Assembly: GCA_030167125.1 (NCBI GenBank)
Contig: CP126531.1
Location: 620,001-684,000 of the forward strand
Length of the DNA stretch: 64,000 nucleotides
Direction: 5' to 3'
Origin: Rhodanobacteraceae bacterium
GTDB lineage: Bacteria > Pseudomonadota > Gammaproteobacteria > Xanthomonadales > Rhodanobacteraceae
Shown piece after piece: positions 37,725 to 46,443 of the stretch. The notes under the pieces were generated by a model. It worked only from the letters and a program-made list of their open reading frames with translations, was not told where the DNA came from and did not search any database. Position 1 is the first letter of the stretch; each line of letters opens with the position of its first letter. Position numbers and translations under genes: made by a program.

Positions 37725-38435
37725 TCACCGCTTCGACCAGCTTTCCAGTTCCAGCGAAAACGCATTCTTGCCGCGCTGGTCGATCTTGACCGGCGCAGGC
37801 ACTTTCGCAGGCGCGAACCAGGCCTCGAAATCATCGCCGCCGTCGGTGCGGCCGATGCGGGTGGCGTCGAAGGTGCCGGCGGGCACGCTCACGCTCTGCT
37901 TGCCTTGCGCGGCGTAGTGCTGCGTTTCGACGCGGTCGCGCACGGCCACGGGCAGCGTGAAGCTGCTCTTGCCGGCCGCGAGTCCCGCCGCAAGCGCGAG
38001 CGGAATGGTGTGGCGTTCCACCGCGCCGGGCTGGCTGGCGAAATGGAACTGGCCGTTGTCGTCCACGTCGACGGTGTGGCTGGCCCAATCGAAATGCACG
38101 CTGCGGTGTTTCTGCTTGAGCGCGGAGTTCATCGTGTAGTCGTAGCTGATGCCTTGCGGCAGATCGCCCACCCACTTGAAGGTGGAAACTTCCCTGGTGC
38201 TGGCGGCGAGCAGGGAAGCGACGCCGGCGGTGCCCTTGCTTTCCGTCGTGAACGTCCATGTGCCGTTCGCGCCGGGTGCGAGCGCGAGGGTAGCCTCGCC
38301 GATCGGCGAGCCGTTCTGCAGCACGCGGTAGTGCGCGGTGAACGCGGGCACGGGAGGCGCGGCGATCGCGGCCGTGCAAAACACGGTCAGCGCGGCGGCG
38401 GCGATGAGGGCGGCAAAAGCGCGAAAAGAATGCAT
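37725..38435 (-). CDS. DUF3108 domain protein, exported
   Basis: A 236-residue predicted periplasmic protein of unknown role. It has a signal peptide (AALTVFCTAAIAAPP, cleavage near residue 26). The conserved body has FTAHYRVLQNGSPIGEATL at the start, and DRVETQHYAAQGKQSVSVPAG then FEAWFAPAKVPAPVKI near the end, the DUF3108 pattern. Members of this family are usually small beta-barrel-like lipid or envelope proteins, but no function is proven. It is often found next to purN, as it is here. Confidence 0.85.
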   Translation of the reverse strand: MHSFRAFAALIAAAALTVFCTAAIAAPPVPAFTAHYRVLQNGSPIGEATLALAPGANGTWTFTTESKGTAGVASLLAASTREVSTFKWVGDLPQGISYDYTMNSALKQKHRSVHFDWASHTVDVDDNGQFHFASQPGAVERHTIPLALAAGLAAGKSSFTLPVAVRDRVETQHYAAQGKQSVSVPAGTFDATRIGRTDGGDDFEAWFAPAKVPAPVKIDQRGKNAFSLELESWSKR

Positions 38436-38494
38436 GGCGTTGGATGGGTCGAGGCAAGGCGCGCAGCCTGCCGCGCCACGGCTGAACGCCGACC

Positions 38495-39199
38495 TCACGC
38501 GGCGATCAGGTTTCCGCCATCGCCGAGCCGCAGCGGAGCTGCGAGCGCCTGATCGCGGAACAGGACCTTTCCCTCGCGTTCGCGTACTTCGCCGCGGGCG
38601 ATCGCGCCGACGCACGCGACCAGCAGGCGGTGTTCCTGCGACAGCAGGCGCGCAGCGAGCGCATCTTCGGTATCGCCGGGATGGATGTCGATGTGCGCCT
38701 GCGCGATCACCGGGCCGCCATCCAGTTCGGCGCTGACGAAATGCACGCTGGCGCCGTGTTCGAGGTCGCCGGCTTTCAGCACGCGGCGGTGGGTGTGCAG
38801 GCCGCGGTACTTCGGCAACAGCGAGGGATGGATGTTGATCATCCGCCCTTGCCACTGCGCCGTGACCGCGGCATCGAGGATACGCATGTAGCCGGCCAGC
38901 ACCACCAGTTGCGCGCCGCTGGCGGCGACGTTGGCGAACAGCGCTTCGTCGAATTCTCGGCGCGAAGCGAACGTCTTCGGATCGAGCGCGAAGGTCGGGA
39001 AGCCGTGCGCCTCGGCGTTGCGCAGCGCAGGCGCGTCGGCCTTGTCGCTCGCGACCAGCACGATGTCGATCGGAAGCTTGCCGGCTTCGCGCGCGTCGAT
39101 CAGCGCCGCGAGATTGCTGCCGCGGCCGGAGGCGAGGACGGCGATGGGGAAAGGCCGGGACTGGGGACTGGAGACTCGGGACTCGGAAGAGCGGCTCAT
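38495..39199 (-). CDS. purN: phosphoribosylglycinamide formyltransferase
   Basis: Transfers a formyl group from 10-formyl-tetrahydrofolate to GAR in purine synthesis. The 234-residue protein carries the catalytic Asn-His pair in [16 protein letters not shown] and the catalytic Asp in HPGDTEDAL. The first 15 residues ([15 protein letters not shown]) are not conserved and are encoded by four 7-base repeats at 39159-39186, while the conserved protein begins at [13 protein letters not shown]. The ATG overlaps the purM stop (ATGA), so purM-purN is an operon. Confidence 0.95.
   Translation of the reverse strand: MSRSSESRVSSPQSRPFPIAVLASGRGSNLAALIDAREAGKLPIDIVLVASDKADAPALRNAEAHGFPTFALDPKTFASRREFDEALFANVAASGAQLVVLAGYMRILDAAVTAQWQGRMINIHPSLLPKYRGLHTHRRVLKAGDLEHGASVHFVSAELDGGPVIAQAHIDIHPGDTEDALAARLLSQEHRLLVACVGAIARGEVREREGKVLFRDQALAAPLRLGDGGNLIAA
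39159..39186. repeat. four-heptamer array inside the 5' end of purN
   Basis: The four units read GACTGGG, GACTGGA, GACTCGG, GACTCGG on the plus strand, in perfect 7-base register. It lies within codons 5-14 of purN, upstream of the conserved domain. Confidence 0.85.
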
Positions 39200-40257
39200 G
39201 CGATATGTACGCGCCGCTCGCCACTTGCCGCGACAACCTCGCCGATGGACCAACTCGCAAGACCGGCTTGCGCGAGTGCCGCCTGCACGCTGGCCACGTC
39301 GGCGGCTGCAAGAATCACGGTAAAGCCGATGCCGCAGTTGAACGTGCGCCACATTTCCTCGCGCGGCACCTTGCCTTCGCGCTGCAGCCACTTGAATACC
39401 GGCGGCAGTTTCCAACTCGACGAGTCGATTACAAGGCCGAGCCCCTCCGGCACCACGCGGATGATGTTTTCCTTGAGGCCGCCGCCGGTGATGTGGGCCA
39501 TGCCGTGGATGAGCGGGACTGGGGACTGGGGACTGGGGACTCGCAGAAGCTCCAGGATCGGCTTCACGTAGATGGTGGTCGGTTTCATCAAGGCATCGGC
39601 CAGCGTCTGACCATCATCGAGTTTCAGGTCGAACGGCGAACCCGCGCGCTCGACGATCTTGCGGATCAGCGAGAATCCGTTGGAATGCGGCCCGCTGGAT
39701 GCGACACCGAGGATCACGTCGCCTGCGCGGATCGCGCTGCCGTCGATGATTTCCGATTTTTCCACCGCGCCGACGTTGAAACCCGCGAGGTCGTATTCGC
39801 CGGGCGGATACATGTCCGGCATCTCGGCGGTTTCGCCACCGATCAGCGCGCAGCCCGCGAGTTCGCAACCCTTGGCGATGCCGCCGACCACCGCGACGGT
39901 GGTGTCGACGTCGAGCTTGCCGGTTGCGAAGTAGTCGAGGAAGAACAGCGGCTCGGCGCCCTGCACCAGCACGTCGTTGACGCACATGCCGACCAAGTCG
40001 ATGCCGATGGTGTCGTGGCGGTTCAACTGCTGCGCAAGTTTCAGCTTGGTGCCGACGCCGTCGGTGCCGGATACCAGCACCGGTTCGCGGTATTTCTTCG
40101 AGAGGTCGAACAGCGCGCCGAAACCGCCGAGGCCGCCCATCACTTCCGGACGAAAGGTTTTTCCGACCAGCGGCCTGATGCGTTCGACCACCGCGTTGCC
40201 GGCGTCGATGTCCACGCCCGTGGCGCGGTAGGAGAGGGCTTCGTCGTTGGAGGTCAC
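39196..40257 (-). CDS. purM: phosphoribosylformylglycinamidine cyclo-ligase
   Basis: Closes the imidazole ring to give AIR in purine synthesis. The 353-residue protein has the family blocks [43 protein letters not shown] and [13 protein letters not shown]. The start is a GTG without a clear ribosome-binding site. Between ILELLR and [10 protein letters not shown] the protein carries [10 protein letters not shown], about seven residues more than usual, encoded by a four-heptamer array at 39515-39541. This is a plausible in-frame insertion in a surface loop. Gene order purM-purN with overlapping ends is standard. Confidence 0.95.
   Translation of the reverse strand: MTSNDEALSYRATGVDIDAGNAVVERIRPLVGKTFRPEVMGGLGGFGALFDLSKKYREPVLVSGTDGVGTKLKLAQQLNRHDTIGIDLVGMCVNDVLVQGAEPLFFLDYFATGKLDVDTTVAVVGGIAKGCELAGCALIGGETAEMPDMYPPGEYDLAGFNVGAVEKSEIIDGSAIRAGDVILGVASSGPHSNGFSLIRKIVERAGSPFDLKLDDGQTLADALMKPTTIYVKPILELLRVPSPQSPVPLIHGMAHITGGGLKENIIRVVPEGLGLVIDSSSWKLPPVFKWLQREGKVPREEMWRTFNCGIGFTVILAAADVASVQAALAQAGLASWSIGEVVAASGERRVHIA
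39515..39541. repeat. four-heptamer array inside purM
   Basis: Reads GGGACT (one base short) then GGGGACT three times on the plus strand, with no mismatch. It lies in the middle of purM. Three added units are 21 bases, seven codons, which keeps the frame and matches the extra residues seen in the protein. Confidence 0.9.
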
Positions 40258-40346
40258 GGCATTCGTGCGGCGGGGCGGGATCGGCAATGATAGACGCTGG
40301 CGCCGTGATTGGGCAGACTTGCGAACGAGCGATCGGAGGTGCGGCC

Positions 40347-41033
40347 ATGATGCGGATTTCGTTGTTCCTGGTGGGCCTGCTGGCCATCGGCGGCGCGTGG
40401 GCGCAGGCGGCGCCACCGCCGGCCGCGCCGGCTGCGGCGCCGGCCAGTCCCTATTCGGCCACGGTGCCGGTGGCGGGCACCAGCGACGCCCAGCGCAGCG
40501 CGGCGATCGCCGCTGCGCTGACGCAAGTGTTGCAGCAGGTTTCGCCCGGTTTCGCGCCCAGTCCGGACATGCTCACGAACGCCTCGGGCTACGTGCGCGA
40601 TTACCACTACCGGCGCGCGGCGTCCGGCACCGGCCTCGAGTTGCAGGTGGATTTCGACCAGGGCGCGGTCGGGCGCCTGGTTGCGCAAGGCGGCGGCACG
40701 GGCGCGCCGGCAACGGCCGGTGCAGCTGCGCCGGCGGGCGCTTCGTCGTCGTCCGCGCCTGCGGGTGCGGCCGCCAGCGGTACCGGCACGTTGTGGGTGG
40801 GCGGCCTCGACAGCACGCACGCGTTCGCCGCGCTGATGTCGCTGCTGCGCAACGACGACCAGTTGCACGACGTGGTGCCGATCGGCGCGAACGATGACGG
40901 CGTGCTGTTGCAGGTCGGCTACAGCGCGCCGCTGGCGACGGTGATCACGGCGCTGGAAGCGCCCAATGGTCACCTGGCGCAGGCCGCGCAGGCGCATCCG
41001 GGTGCGGATGCATCGTTGCAGTGGACCCCATGA
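40347..41033 (+). CDS. DUF2066 domain protein, exported
   Basis: A 228-residue protein with a signal peptide ([17 protein letters not shown]) and the DUF2066 pattern ([23 protein letters not shown], quoted in halves [12 protein letters not shown] and [12 protein letters not shown]). The middle is a low-complexity Ala/Gly/Pro/Ser linker, followed by [20 protein letters not shown]. Function is unknown. ATG 40347 has an excellent site, GGAGG, seven bases upstream. The gene commonly sits upstream of a phosphatidyltransferase, a PerM-like protein and hda, as here, which suggests a link to the membrane or to replication control. Confidence 0.85.
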   Translation: MMRISLFLVGLLAIGGAWAQAAPPPAAPAAAPASPYSATVPVAGTSDAQRSAAIAAALTQVLQQVSPGFAPSPDMLTNASGYVRDYHYRRAASGTGLELQVDFDQGAVGRLVAQGGGTGAPATAGAAAPAGASSSSAPAGAAASGTGTLWVGGLDSTHAFAALMSLLRNDDQLHDVVPIGANDDGVLLQVGYSAPLATVITALEAPNGHLAQAAQAHPGADASLQWTP

Positions 41034-41046
41034 GTGTGTCGATCGC

Positions 41047-41646
41047 GTGAGCGGGCGACCCCGGCCAGCGGGCGATGCGGCCGCCACGCCGTGGCGGCAC
41101 CTGCCCAACGTGATCTCCCTGCTGCGCATCGCGCTGGTGGCGCCGTTGCTGGTGACGATCCTGCTGGAACGCTACGAATTCGCGCTGGTGATCACGGCGG
41201 TCGCGGGCATCTCGGACGGCGTGGACGGTTGGCTGGCGCGGCGGTTCCGCTGGCAAAGCAAGCTGGGCTCGATGCTCGATCCCGCGGCCGACAAGCTGAT
41301 GTTGGTGGGCTGCATGGTCGCGCTGGGATGGCTGGATGAAGTGCCGCGCTGGCTGGTGATCCTGGTGGTCGCGCGCGACGCGGTGATCGCGCTGGGCGTG
41401 CTGGCGTGGCATCGCGTGCTGCGCAACTTCGAGGCGCATCCGAGCTGGTTGTCGAAAACCACCACGCTGGCGCAGATCCTGTTCGTGCTGTACGTGCTGG
41501 CCGATCGCGCGTTCGGCTGGAACGCGGCGATGACGATTCCGGTGTGGATCGTCGCGGTGCTCACCGCCGCCAGCGGGGCGGATTACGTGGTGCGCTGGGG
41601 CCGCCTGGCGCGGCGCGAACTGAAGGGGCGGAGCGCAGTGCCATGA
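41047..41646 (+). CDS. CDP-alcohol phosphatidyltransferase family protein (PgsA-like)
   Basis: Inner-membrane enzyme that joins an alcohol to CDP-diacylglycerol, probably glycerol-3-phosphate or a similar acceptor in phosphatidylglycerol synthesis. The family motif is complete: DGWLARRFRWQSKLGSMLDP followed by AADKL, matching D-G-x2-A-R-x8-G-x3-D-x3-D. Four or more membrane helices follow. The start is uncertain. GTG 41047 gives 199 residues and begins before the conserved HLPNVISLLRIAL. The stop overlaps the next start by four bases. Cardiolipin synthase of the eukaryotic type is an alternative reading. Confidence 0.85.
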   Translation: MSGRPRPAGDAAATPWRHLPNVISLLRIALVAPLLVTILLERYEFALVITAVAGISDGVDGWLARRFRWQSKLGSMLDPAADKLMLVGCMVALGWLDEVPRWLVILVVARDAVIALGVLAWHRVLRNFEAHPSWLSKTTTLAQILFVLYVLADRAFGWNAAMTIPVWIVAVLTAASGADYVVRWGRLARRELKGRSAVP

Positions 41647-42785
41647 CCCACGTGCAACGCTGGCAATGGCTGGTCATCGCGGGTATCACCGGATGGCTGG
41701 TGTGGCTGCTGTCGCCGATTCTGATGCCGTTCGTGCTGGCGGCCGTGTTCGCGTATCTCGGCGATCCGCTGGTGGATCGGCTGGAGCGGCTGCGCATCGG
41801 GCGCGGGCTGGCGGCCAGCATCGTGTTCCTGGTGATGCTGTTGCTGGTCGCGCTGGCGCTGCTGTTGCTGGTGCCGTTGATCCAGCGCCAGGTCGCGCGC
41901 TTCATCGCCGCGCTGCCGGGCTACGTCGCGTGGCTCACGCACACGGCCGTGCCCTGGCTGGAACACAAACTCGATATTCCCGCCAGCGAGTTCGATGCGT
42001 CCACGCTGATCGCGCGGGTGCGCGAACACCTCGGCACCGTCGGCGGCATCGCCGCGACGGTGCTCGGCTACGCGACGCGTTCCGGCCTCGCGCTGATCGG
42101 CTTCGGCGTCGCCGTCGTGCTGGTGCCGGTGGTGACGTTCTACCTGCTGCGCGACTGGGACAAGCTGGTCGCGCACATCGACGCGCTGCTGCCGCGCGAA
42201 GCGCAGCCCACGATCCGCCGCCTCGCGCGCGAAACCGACAGCGTGCTGGGCGCGTTCGTGCGCGGCCAGTTGCTGGTGATGCTGGGCCTCGCGATCTACT
42301 ACGCGGTCGCGCTGAAGCTGGTCGGGTTGGATGTCGGCCCGCTGATCGGCATGATCGCGGGCCTGGTCAGTTTCGTGCCGTATCTCGGCTTCATCATCGG
42401 CATCGTCGCCAGCGTCATCGCGGCGCTGGTGCAGTTCCACGATGCGTTCCATCTGGTGCTGGTGCTGGTGGTGTTCGGCGTCGGCAGCCTGCTGGAGAGC
42501 TACATCCTGGTGCCGAAGCTGGTGGGCGATCGCATCGGGCTGCATCCGGTCGCGGTGATTTTCGCGGTGCTGGCGTTCGGCGAACTGTTCGGTTTCATCG
42601 GCGTGCTGCTGGCATTGCCGATGGCGTCGATCGCGATGGTGCTGTTGCGTTTCCTGCGTGACCGTTACGAGGCGAGTTCACTGTTTGCCGGACGCGAGGC
42701 GCCGAAGACCGTGTTGCCGAACGAGCCGGCGCAAGAAATCGAACCCCCGCCGCCGGAAGTCCGGGAAGCGCCTTCCGAACCATGA
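41643..42785 (+). CDS. AI-2E transporter family / PerM-like permease
   Basis: A 380-residue inner-membrane protein with seven or eight membrane helices. The start QWLVIAGITGWLVWLLSPIL and the C-terminal block LLESYILVPKLVGDRIGLHP with VIFAVLAFGELFGFIGVLLA are hallmarks of the TqsA/PerM family, whose substrates are not firmly known. Pro/Glu-rich C-terminal residues extend into the cytoplasm. It overlaps both neighbours by four bases. The same arrangement with hda directly downstream is conserved in gammaproteobacteria. Confidence 0.9.
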   Translation: MTHVQRWQWLVIAGITGWLVWLLSPILMPFVLAAVFAYLGDPLVDRLERLRIGRGLAASIVFLVMLLLVALALLLLVPLIQRQVARFIAALPGYVAWLTHTAVPWLEHKLDIPASEFDASTLIARVREHLGTVGGIAATVLGYATRSGLALIGFGVAVVLVPVVTFYLLRDWDKLVAHIDALLPREAQPTIRRLARETDSVLGAFVRGQLLVMLGLAIYYAVALKLVGLDVGPLIGMIAGLVSFVPYLGFIIGIVASVIAALVQFHDAFHLVLVLVVFGVGSLLESYILVPKLVGDRIGLHPVAVIFAVLAFGELFGFIGVLLALPMASIAMVLLRFLRDRYEASSLFAGREAPKTVLPNEPAQEIEPPPPEVREAPSEP

Positions 42786-43480
42786 TCCGGCAATTTCCGC
42801 TCGACCTGCGCTGGCCGCCGCACCAGCGGCTCGATGCATTCTGGCCCGGCGCCAACGTGCCCGCCTTGCAGGGCGTCAGCGATGCCGCGCAGGGCGCGGG
42901 CGCCTGGCTTTACCTGCACGGCGCGTCCGGAACCGGCAAGAGCCATTTGCTGATCGCTGCCTGCCGTGCCGCGCTGGAAGCGAACCGCGCCGCGCGCTAC
43001 GTGTCGCTGGCGCAACTGGCTGCGCCACGCGGGGATGCGATCGCCGGCATCGAGCCCGGCGGCCTGCTCGCCATCGACGACGTGCAGGCGATCGCGGGCG
43101 ACCACGATGCCGAGCGCGCGCTGTTCGACCTCTACAACCGCGCGAAAACGACGCGGGCAGCGGTGCTGTTTGCGGCGAGCGCTTCGCCGGGGGAAATCGG
43201 CCTCACGCTTCCCGATCTGGTTTCGCGCCTGTCGATGTGCACGCAATACGCGTTGCGGCCGCTGGACGATGCCGGCCGCCGCGCGATGCTGCGCGTGCTG
43301 GCGGGCCGCCTCGGCTTGCGGCTCGACGACGAAGTGCTGGATTGGTGGTTCGCGCGCCAGCCGCGCGATCCCGCGTCGCTGGTCGCGCTGCTGCAGCGCG
43401 TGGACCGCGCATCGCTGGCGGCGCAGCGGCGCATCACGATTCCGTTCTTGCGGGAGTTGCTCAACGAAACAGGCGCATAG
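42782..43480 (+). CDS. hda: DnaA regulatory inactivator Hda
   Basis: With the beta clamp, Hda stimulates ATP hydrolysis by DnaA and prevents re-initiation. The 232-residue protein has a clamp-binding motif at the very start (QFPLDLRW, near QLxLP), a Walker A motif LHGASGTGKSHL and Walker B LLAIDDVQAI. TLPDLVSRLSMCTQYAL is the DnaA-type sensor region. It overlaps the permease gene by four bases. The stop is followed after six bases by a repeat, beyond which the convergent murU ends. Confidence 0.93.
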   Translation: MIRQFPLDLRWPPHQRLDAFWPGANVPALQGVSDAAQGAGAWLYLHGASGTGKSHLLIAACRAALEANRAARYVSLAQLAAPRGDAIAGIEPGGLLAIDDVQAIAGDHDAERALFDLYNRAKTTRAAVLFAASASPGEIGLTLPDLVSRLSMCTQYALRPLDDAGRRAMLRVLAGRLGLRLDDEVLDWWFARQPRDPASLVALLQRVDRASLAAQRRITIPFLRELLNETGA

Positions 43481-43486
43481 CGTCTT

Positions 43487-43590
43487 TACCCCTTCGGTAC
43501 GAAGGGGTCGCGCCGAAGGCGCGGGGATGAGCGCTCTCGGCAAAAAGCCATCCCCCTCAATCCCCCTTCGCAAGCGAAGGGGGAAGTGGT
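43487..43590. repeat. dispersed repeat, family C (copy 2)
   Basis: ACCCCTTCGGTACGAAGGGGT, then AAAGCCATCCCCCTCAATCCC, then CCCTTCGCAAGCGAAGGGGG, each a hairpin, matching the copies at 27558 and 53948. The last 34 bases are translated as the C-terminus of MurU. Confidence 0.85.
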
Positions 43591-44252
43591 GAGCGCAGCC
43601 GTGCGTCGAGTTCGGCCAATTGCCCAGGCGTGCCGATGTTGCACCAGAACCCGTCGTAGCGCTCCCCGCTCAGTTGGCCCGCGCGCATCGCGCGCTCGTA
43701 GATGGGCCGCAGCTTGAAACAATGATCGGGTTCGCCGGCGACGAGTTCGGGGCGATACACGCCGATGTTGCCGAAGGTAAGGCGCTCGCCACGGCCGTCT
43801 TGGTTGAGCCGCGAGCCGTCGAGCGAGAAGTCGCCGCGCGGATGGAAGTCGGGATTCGGCACCATCACCAAATGTGCGAGTCCGTCCGGTTCGCGCGGCA
43901 GGCACGCATAGTCGTAGTCGCTGACGATGTCGGCGCTCACCGCGATGAAAGGCGCGTCGCCCAGCAGTGGCAGTGCGTGCCGCATGCCGCCGCCGGTTTC
44001 CAGCGGACGCTCGCTCTCGTAGCTGTAGCGGATGCACAGGCCCCAGCGCGTGCCATCGCCCAGCGCCGCGGGAAACTGGTCGTGCAGGTGCGAGGTGTTG
44101 ATCACCACCTCTTCGACGCCGATCGCTGCGAGTTTTTCCAGGTGATGTTCGATCAGCATCCGCCCGCCGATCCGCAGCAACGGCTTGGGCGTCGCATCAG
44201 TGAGCGGGCGCATGCGCTCGCCGCGGCCGGCGGCGAAGATCAACGCTTTCAT
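43557..44252 (-). CDS. murU: N-acetylmuramate alpha-1-phosphate uridylyltransferase
   Basis: Makes UDP-MurNAc from recycled MurNAc-1-phosphate, bypassing MurA and its inhibitor fosfomycin. The 231-residue nucleotidyltransferase starts MKALIFAAGRGERMRPLT and continues PKPLLRIGGRMLIEH. ADIVSDYDYACLP and GNIGVYRPEL are further landmarks. The final residues, SLAKGD, are encoded by the family-C repeat, which also provides the stop codon, so the natural end has probably been replaced. amgK lies upstream across a family-B repeat; the pair forms the recycling route known from Pseudomonas. Confidence 0.93.
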   Translation of the reverse strand: MKALIFAAGRGERMRPLTDATPKPLLRIGGRMLIEHHLEKLAAIGVEEVVINTSHLHDQFPAALGDGTRWGLCIRYSYESERPLETGGGMRHALPLLGDAPFIAVSADIVSDYDYACLPREPDGLAHLVMVPNPDFHPRGDFSLDGSRLNQDGRGERLTFGNIGVYRPELVAGEPDHCFKLRPIYERAMRAGQLSGERYDGFWCNIGTPGQLAELDARLRSPLPPSLAKGD

Positions 44253-44263
44253 GGCACCCATTT

Positions 44264-44356
44264 CCGTTCGTCCTGAGCGTAGCCCCGCAGGGGCGAAGTC
44301 GAAGGACGGTGCGCTTCGACTTCGCGGCCTTCGGCCGCTACGCTCAGCGCGAACGG
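44264..44356. repeat. dispersed repeat, family B (copy 2)
   Basis: Ends CCGTTCGTCCTGAGCG and CGCTCAGCGCGAACGG form a long inverted pair. Inside are GCCCCGCAGGGGC, TCGAAGGACGGTGCGCTTCGA and GCGGCCTTCGGCCGC. It shares the blocks GTCGAAGGACGG and CGCTCAGCGCGAACGG with the copy at 18233. It separates murU from amgK. Confidence 0.85.
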
Positions 44357-44382
44357 TTCAGGCAAATTCATGGCGTTCGGAA

Positions 44383-45411
44383 TCATGCGACCGGTTCCGT
44401 CAGGTCGCGATCACCGACCCAGCGTTCCAGCAGCGCAAGGAAATCGCGCAGTTCGGGATAACGCGATGCCACGCTGCGCACGTACCGCCACACGCGCGGC
44501 AGATCGGCGAGGTAGCCGCGCTTGCCGTCGCGATACCACAGGCGGCAGAAGATGCCGAGCACCTTCAGGTGCCGCTGCAGGCCGGTGAGGTCGAACCAGC
44601 GTTGCCAGCGCGCGGCGTCGATGCGTGGATCGAGCGCGCCGGCGTCGAGCAGACGCAGGCGGTGCGACTCGGCCCAGCCGCGCACGCGCGCGTCGTCCCA
44701 CGCGATGTAGCAGTCGCGCAGCAGCGAAGCCACGTCGTAGGTGATCGGCCCCAGCACCGCGTCCTGGAAATCCACGATGCCGGGGTTGTGTTGCGGCACG
44801 CGCAAGAGGTTGCGGCTGTGGTAGTCGCGGTGCATGAAGACCTGCGGCTGGCGCCGCGCGTTGTCGACCAGCAGGCGGAACGCCACTTCGATGACGTCCC
44901 ACTCGTCGCATTCGATCGAGATGCCGAGGTGCTTTTGCAGGAACCACGTCGGCAGCAATTCCAGTTCGCGCACCACGAACGGTTCGTCGAAAGGCGGCAG
45001 GCCGTGCGGATCGATGCGCGTCTGCATCGTCAGCAGCGCGTCCAGCGCGTCGGCGTACAGCGCGTCGGCGGAGGCGTCGTCCAGTTCGGCGAGGTATGCA
45101 CGCGTACCGAGATCGGAAATCAGCAGGAAGCCTTGCGCGCGATCCTCGGCCAGCACTTCCGGCGCGTTGAGGCCGGCGCCGCGCAGGCGGGCATCCACGT
45201 CCAGCCAGGCTCCGAGGTCGCCCGAACCGGGCGGCGCATCCATCACGATCGCGCTGCCGTGCTTGCCATGCACGCGCCAGTAGCTGCGCGCGCTGGCGTC
45301 CGCGGACGCCACGTCGATGGTGGCCTGCGCGTCGCCGCGCGCCGCGCGCGCGAAGGCCAGCCGCGCGTCGGCGCGGGGATCGGTCGGGCAGCGTGAATCG
45401 ATGGCAGACAT
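44383..45411 (-). CDS. amgK: N-acetylmuramate/N-acetylglucosamine kinase
   Basis: Phosphorylates recycled MurNAc (and GlcNAc) at the anomeric position to feed MurU. The 342-residue protein is an aminoglycoside-phosphotransferase-fold kinase with the catalytic loop FMHRDYHSRNLL and the metal motif IVDFQDAVLGPITYD. DASARSYWRV, the start of the ATP-binding lobe, is intact. It is paired with murU, separated by a family-B repeat of about 90 bases. Divergent from cysD, with about 126 bases between, in which no clear promoter is seen. Confidence 0.93.
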   Translation of the reverse strand: MSAIDSRCPTDPRADARLAFARAARGDAQATIDVASADASARSYWRVHGKHGSAIVMDAPPGSGDLGAWLDVDARLRGAGLNAPEVLAEDRAQGFLLISDLGTRAYLAELDDASADALYADALDALLTMQTRIDPHGLPPFDEPFVVRELELLPTWFLQKHLGISIECDEWDVIEVAFRLLVDNARRQPQVFMHRDYHSRNLLRVPQHNPGIVDFQDAVLGPITYDVASLLRDCYIAWDDARVRGWAESHRLRLLDAGALDPRIDAARWQRWFDLTGLQRHLKVLGIFCRLWYRDGKRGYLADLPRVWRYVRSVASRYPELRDFLALLERWVGDRDLTEPVA

Positions 45412-45537
45412 GGCGCGGCAGTATAAAAGCGGCGCATGGGCTGATCGCGGCGGCGCATCTCCGTTTGCGGCCGATTACGCTATCCTTCATGCCCTCGCGT
45501 TACATTGCCTGAGTTTGCCTCCGCGGATCATGAGCGC

Positions 45538-46443
45538 ATGAACGTCGCCCGCCTGCACACCCACCTCGACCGGCTCGAGGCCGAATCCATCCGCATCATG
45601 CGCGAGACGGTGGCGGAGTGCCGCAAGCCCGTGCTGCTGTATTCGATCGGCAAGGATTCCTCGGTGCTGCTGCACCTGCTGCTGAAGGCGTTTTATCCCG
45701 CCAAGCCGCCGCTGCCGATGCTGCACGTCAACACGACGTGGAAGTTCCGCGAGATGATCGAGTTCCGCGACCGCATCGCGCGCGAGAAGAACGTCGACCT
45801 GATCGAACACATCAACCAGGAAGGCGTGGGCCAGACCGATCCGGTCAACGCGGCTTCCAGGCACACCTATGTGATGAAGACGCTGGCGCTGCGGCAGGCG
45901 CTCAGCGCACACGGTTTCGATGCCGCGATCGGCGGCGCGCGCCGCGACGAGGATCCCGCGCGCGCCAAGGAGCGCGTGTTCTCGCTGCGCGGCGCGGGCC
46001 AGAGCTGGGAGCCGCGCAAGCAGCGGCCGGAACCGTGGGGCCTTTTCAACACGCGGCTCGACAACGACGAAACGCTGCGCGTGTTTCCGCTTTCCGACTG
46101 GACCGAACTGGACGTGTGGTTGTACATCCGCCGCGAAGGCATCGAAGTGGTGCCGCTGTATTTCGCGAAGGAGCGCGCGACCTTCGTGCGCAACGGCGCG
46201 CTGCTGGTGCGCGACGACGAGCGCGTGCCGCTGGAACCGGGCGAGAAGCTGGTTCCGAAGCTGGTGCGTTTCCGCACGCTGGGCTGCTGGCCGCTGACGG
46301 CGGCGGTCGAATCCGATGCCGCCGACCTCGACGGCATCATCGGCGAGATGCTGGACACGCGGCAGTCCGAACGCGCGGGCCGCATCATCGACCTCGATCC
46401 AACCGATTCCATGGAGCGCAAGAAGCGTGAAGGCTACTTCTGA
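45538..46443 (+). CDS. cysD: sulfate adenylyltransferase subunit 2
   Basis: The catalytic small subunit of ATP sulfurylase, which forms APS from sulfate and ATP with the GTPase CysN. The 301-residue protein has the PP-loop [13 protein letters not shown], then [34 protein letters not shown] and [13 protein letters not shown] 45538 is chosen; an in-frame TTG at 45505 is less likely. It overlaps the next gene by 17 bases, so CysD and CysNC are made together. Confidence 0.96.
   Translation: MNVARLHTHLDRLEAESIRIMRETVAECRKPVLLYSIGKDSSVLLHLLLKAFYPAKPPLPMLHVNTTWKFREMIEFRDRIAREKNVDLIEHINQEGVGQTDPVNAASRHTYVMKTLALRQALSAHGFDAAIGGARRDEDPARAKERVFSLRGAGQSWEPRKQRPEPWGLFNTRLDNDETLRVFPLSDWTELDVWLYIRREGIEVVPLYFAKERATFVRNGALLVRDDERVPLEPGEKLVPKLVRFRTLGCWPLTAAVESDAADLDGIIGEMLDTRQSERAGRIIDLDPTDSMERKKREGYF

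Noticed and set aside
45412-45537. CysB-type promoter upstream of cysD
   Set aside because: TATCCT is present but no -35 at proper distance and no convincing CysB site could be seen.
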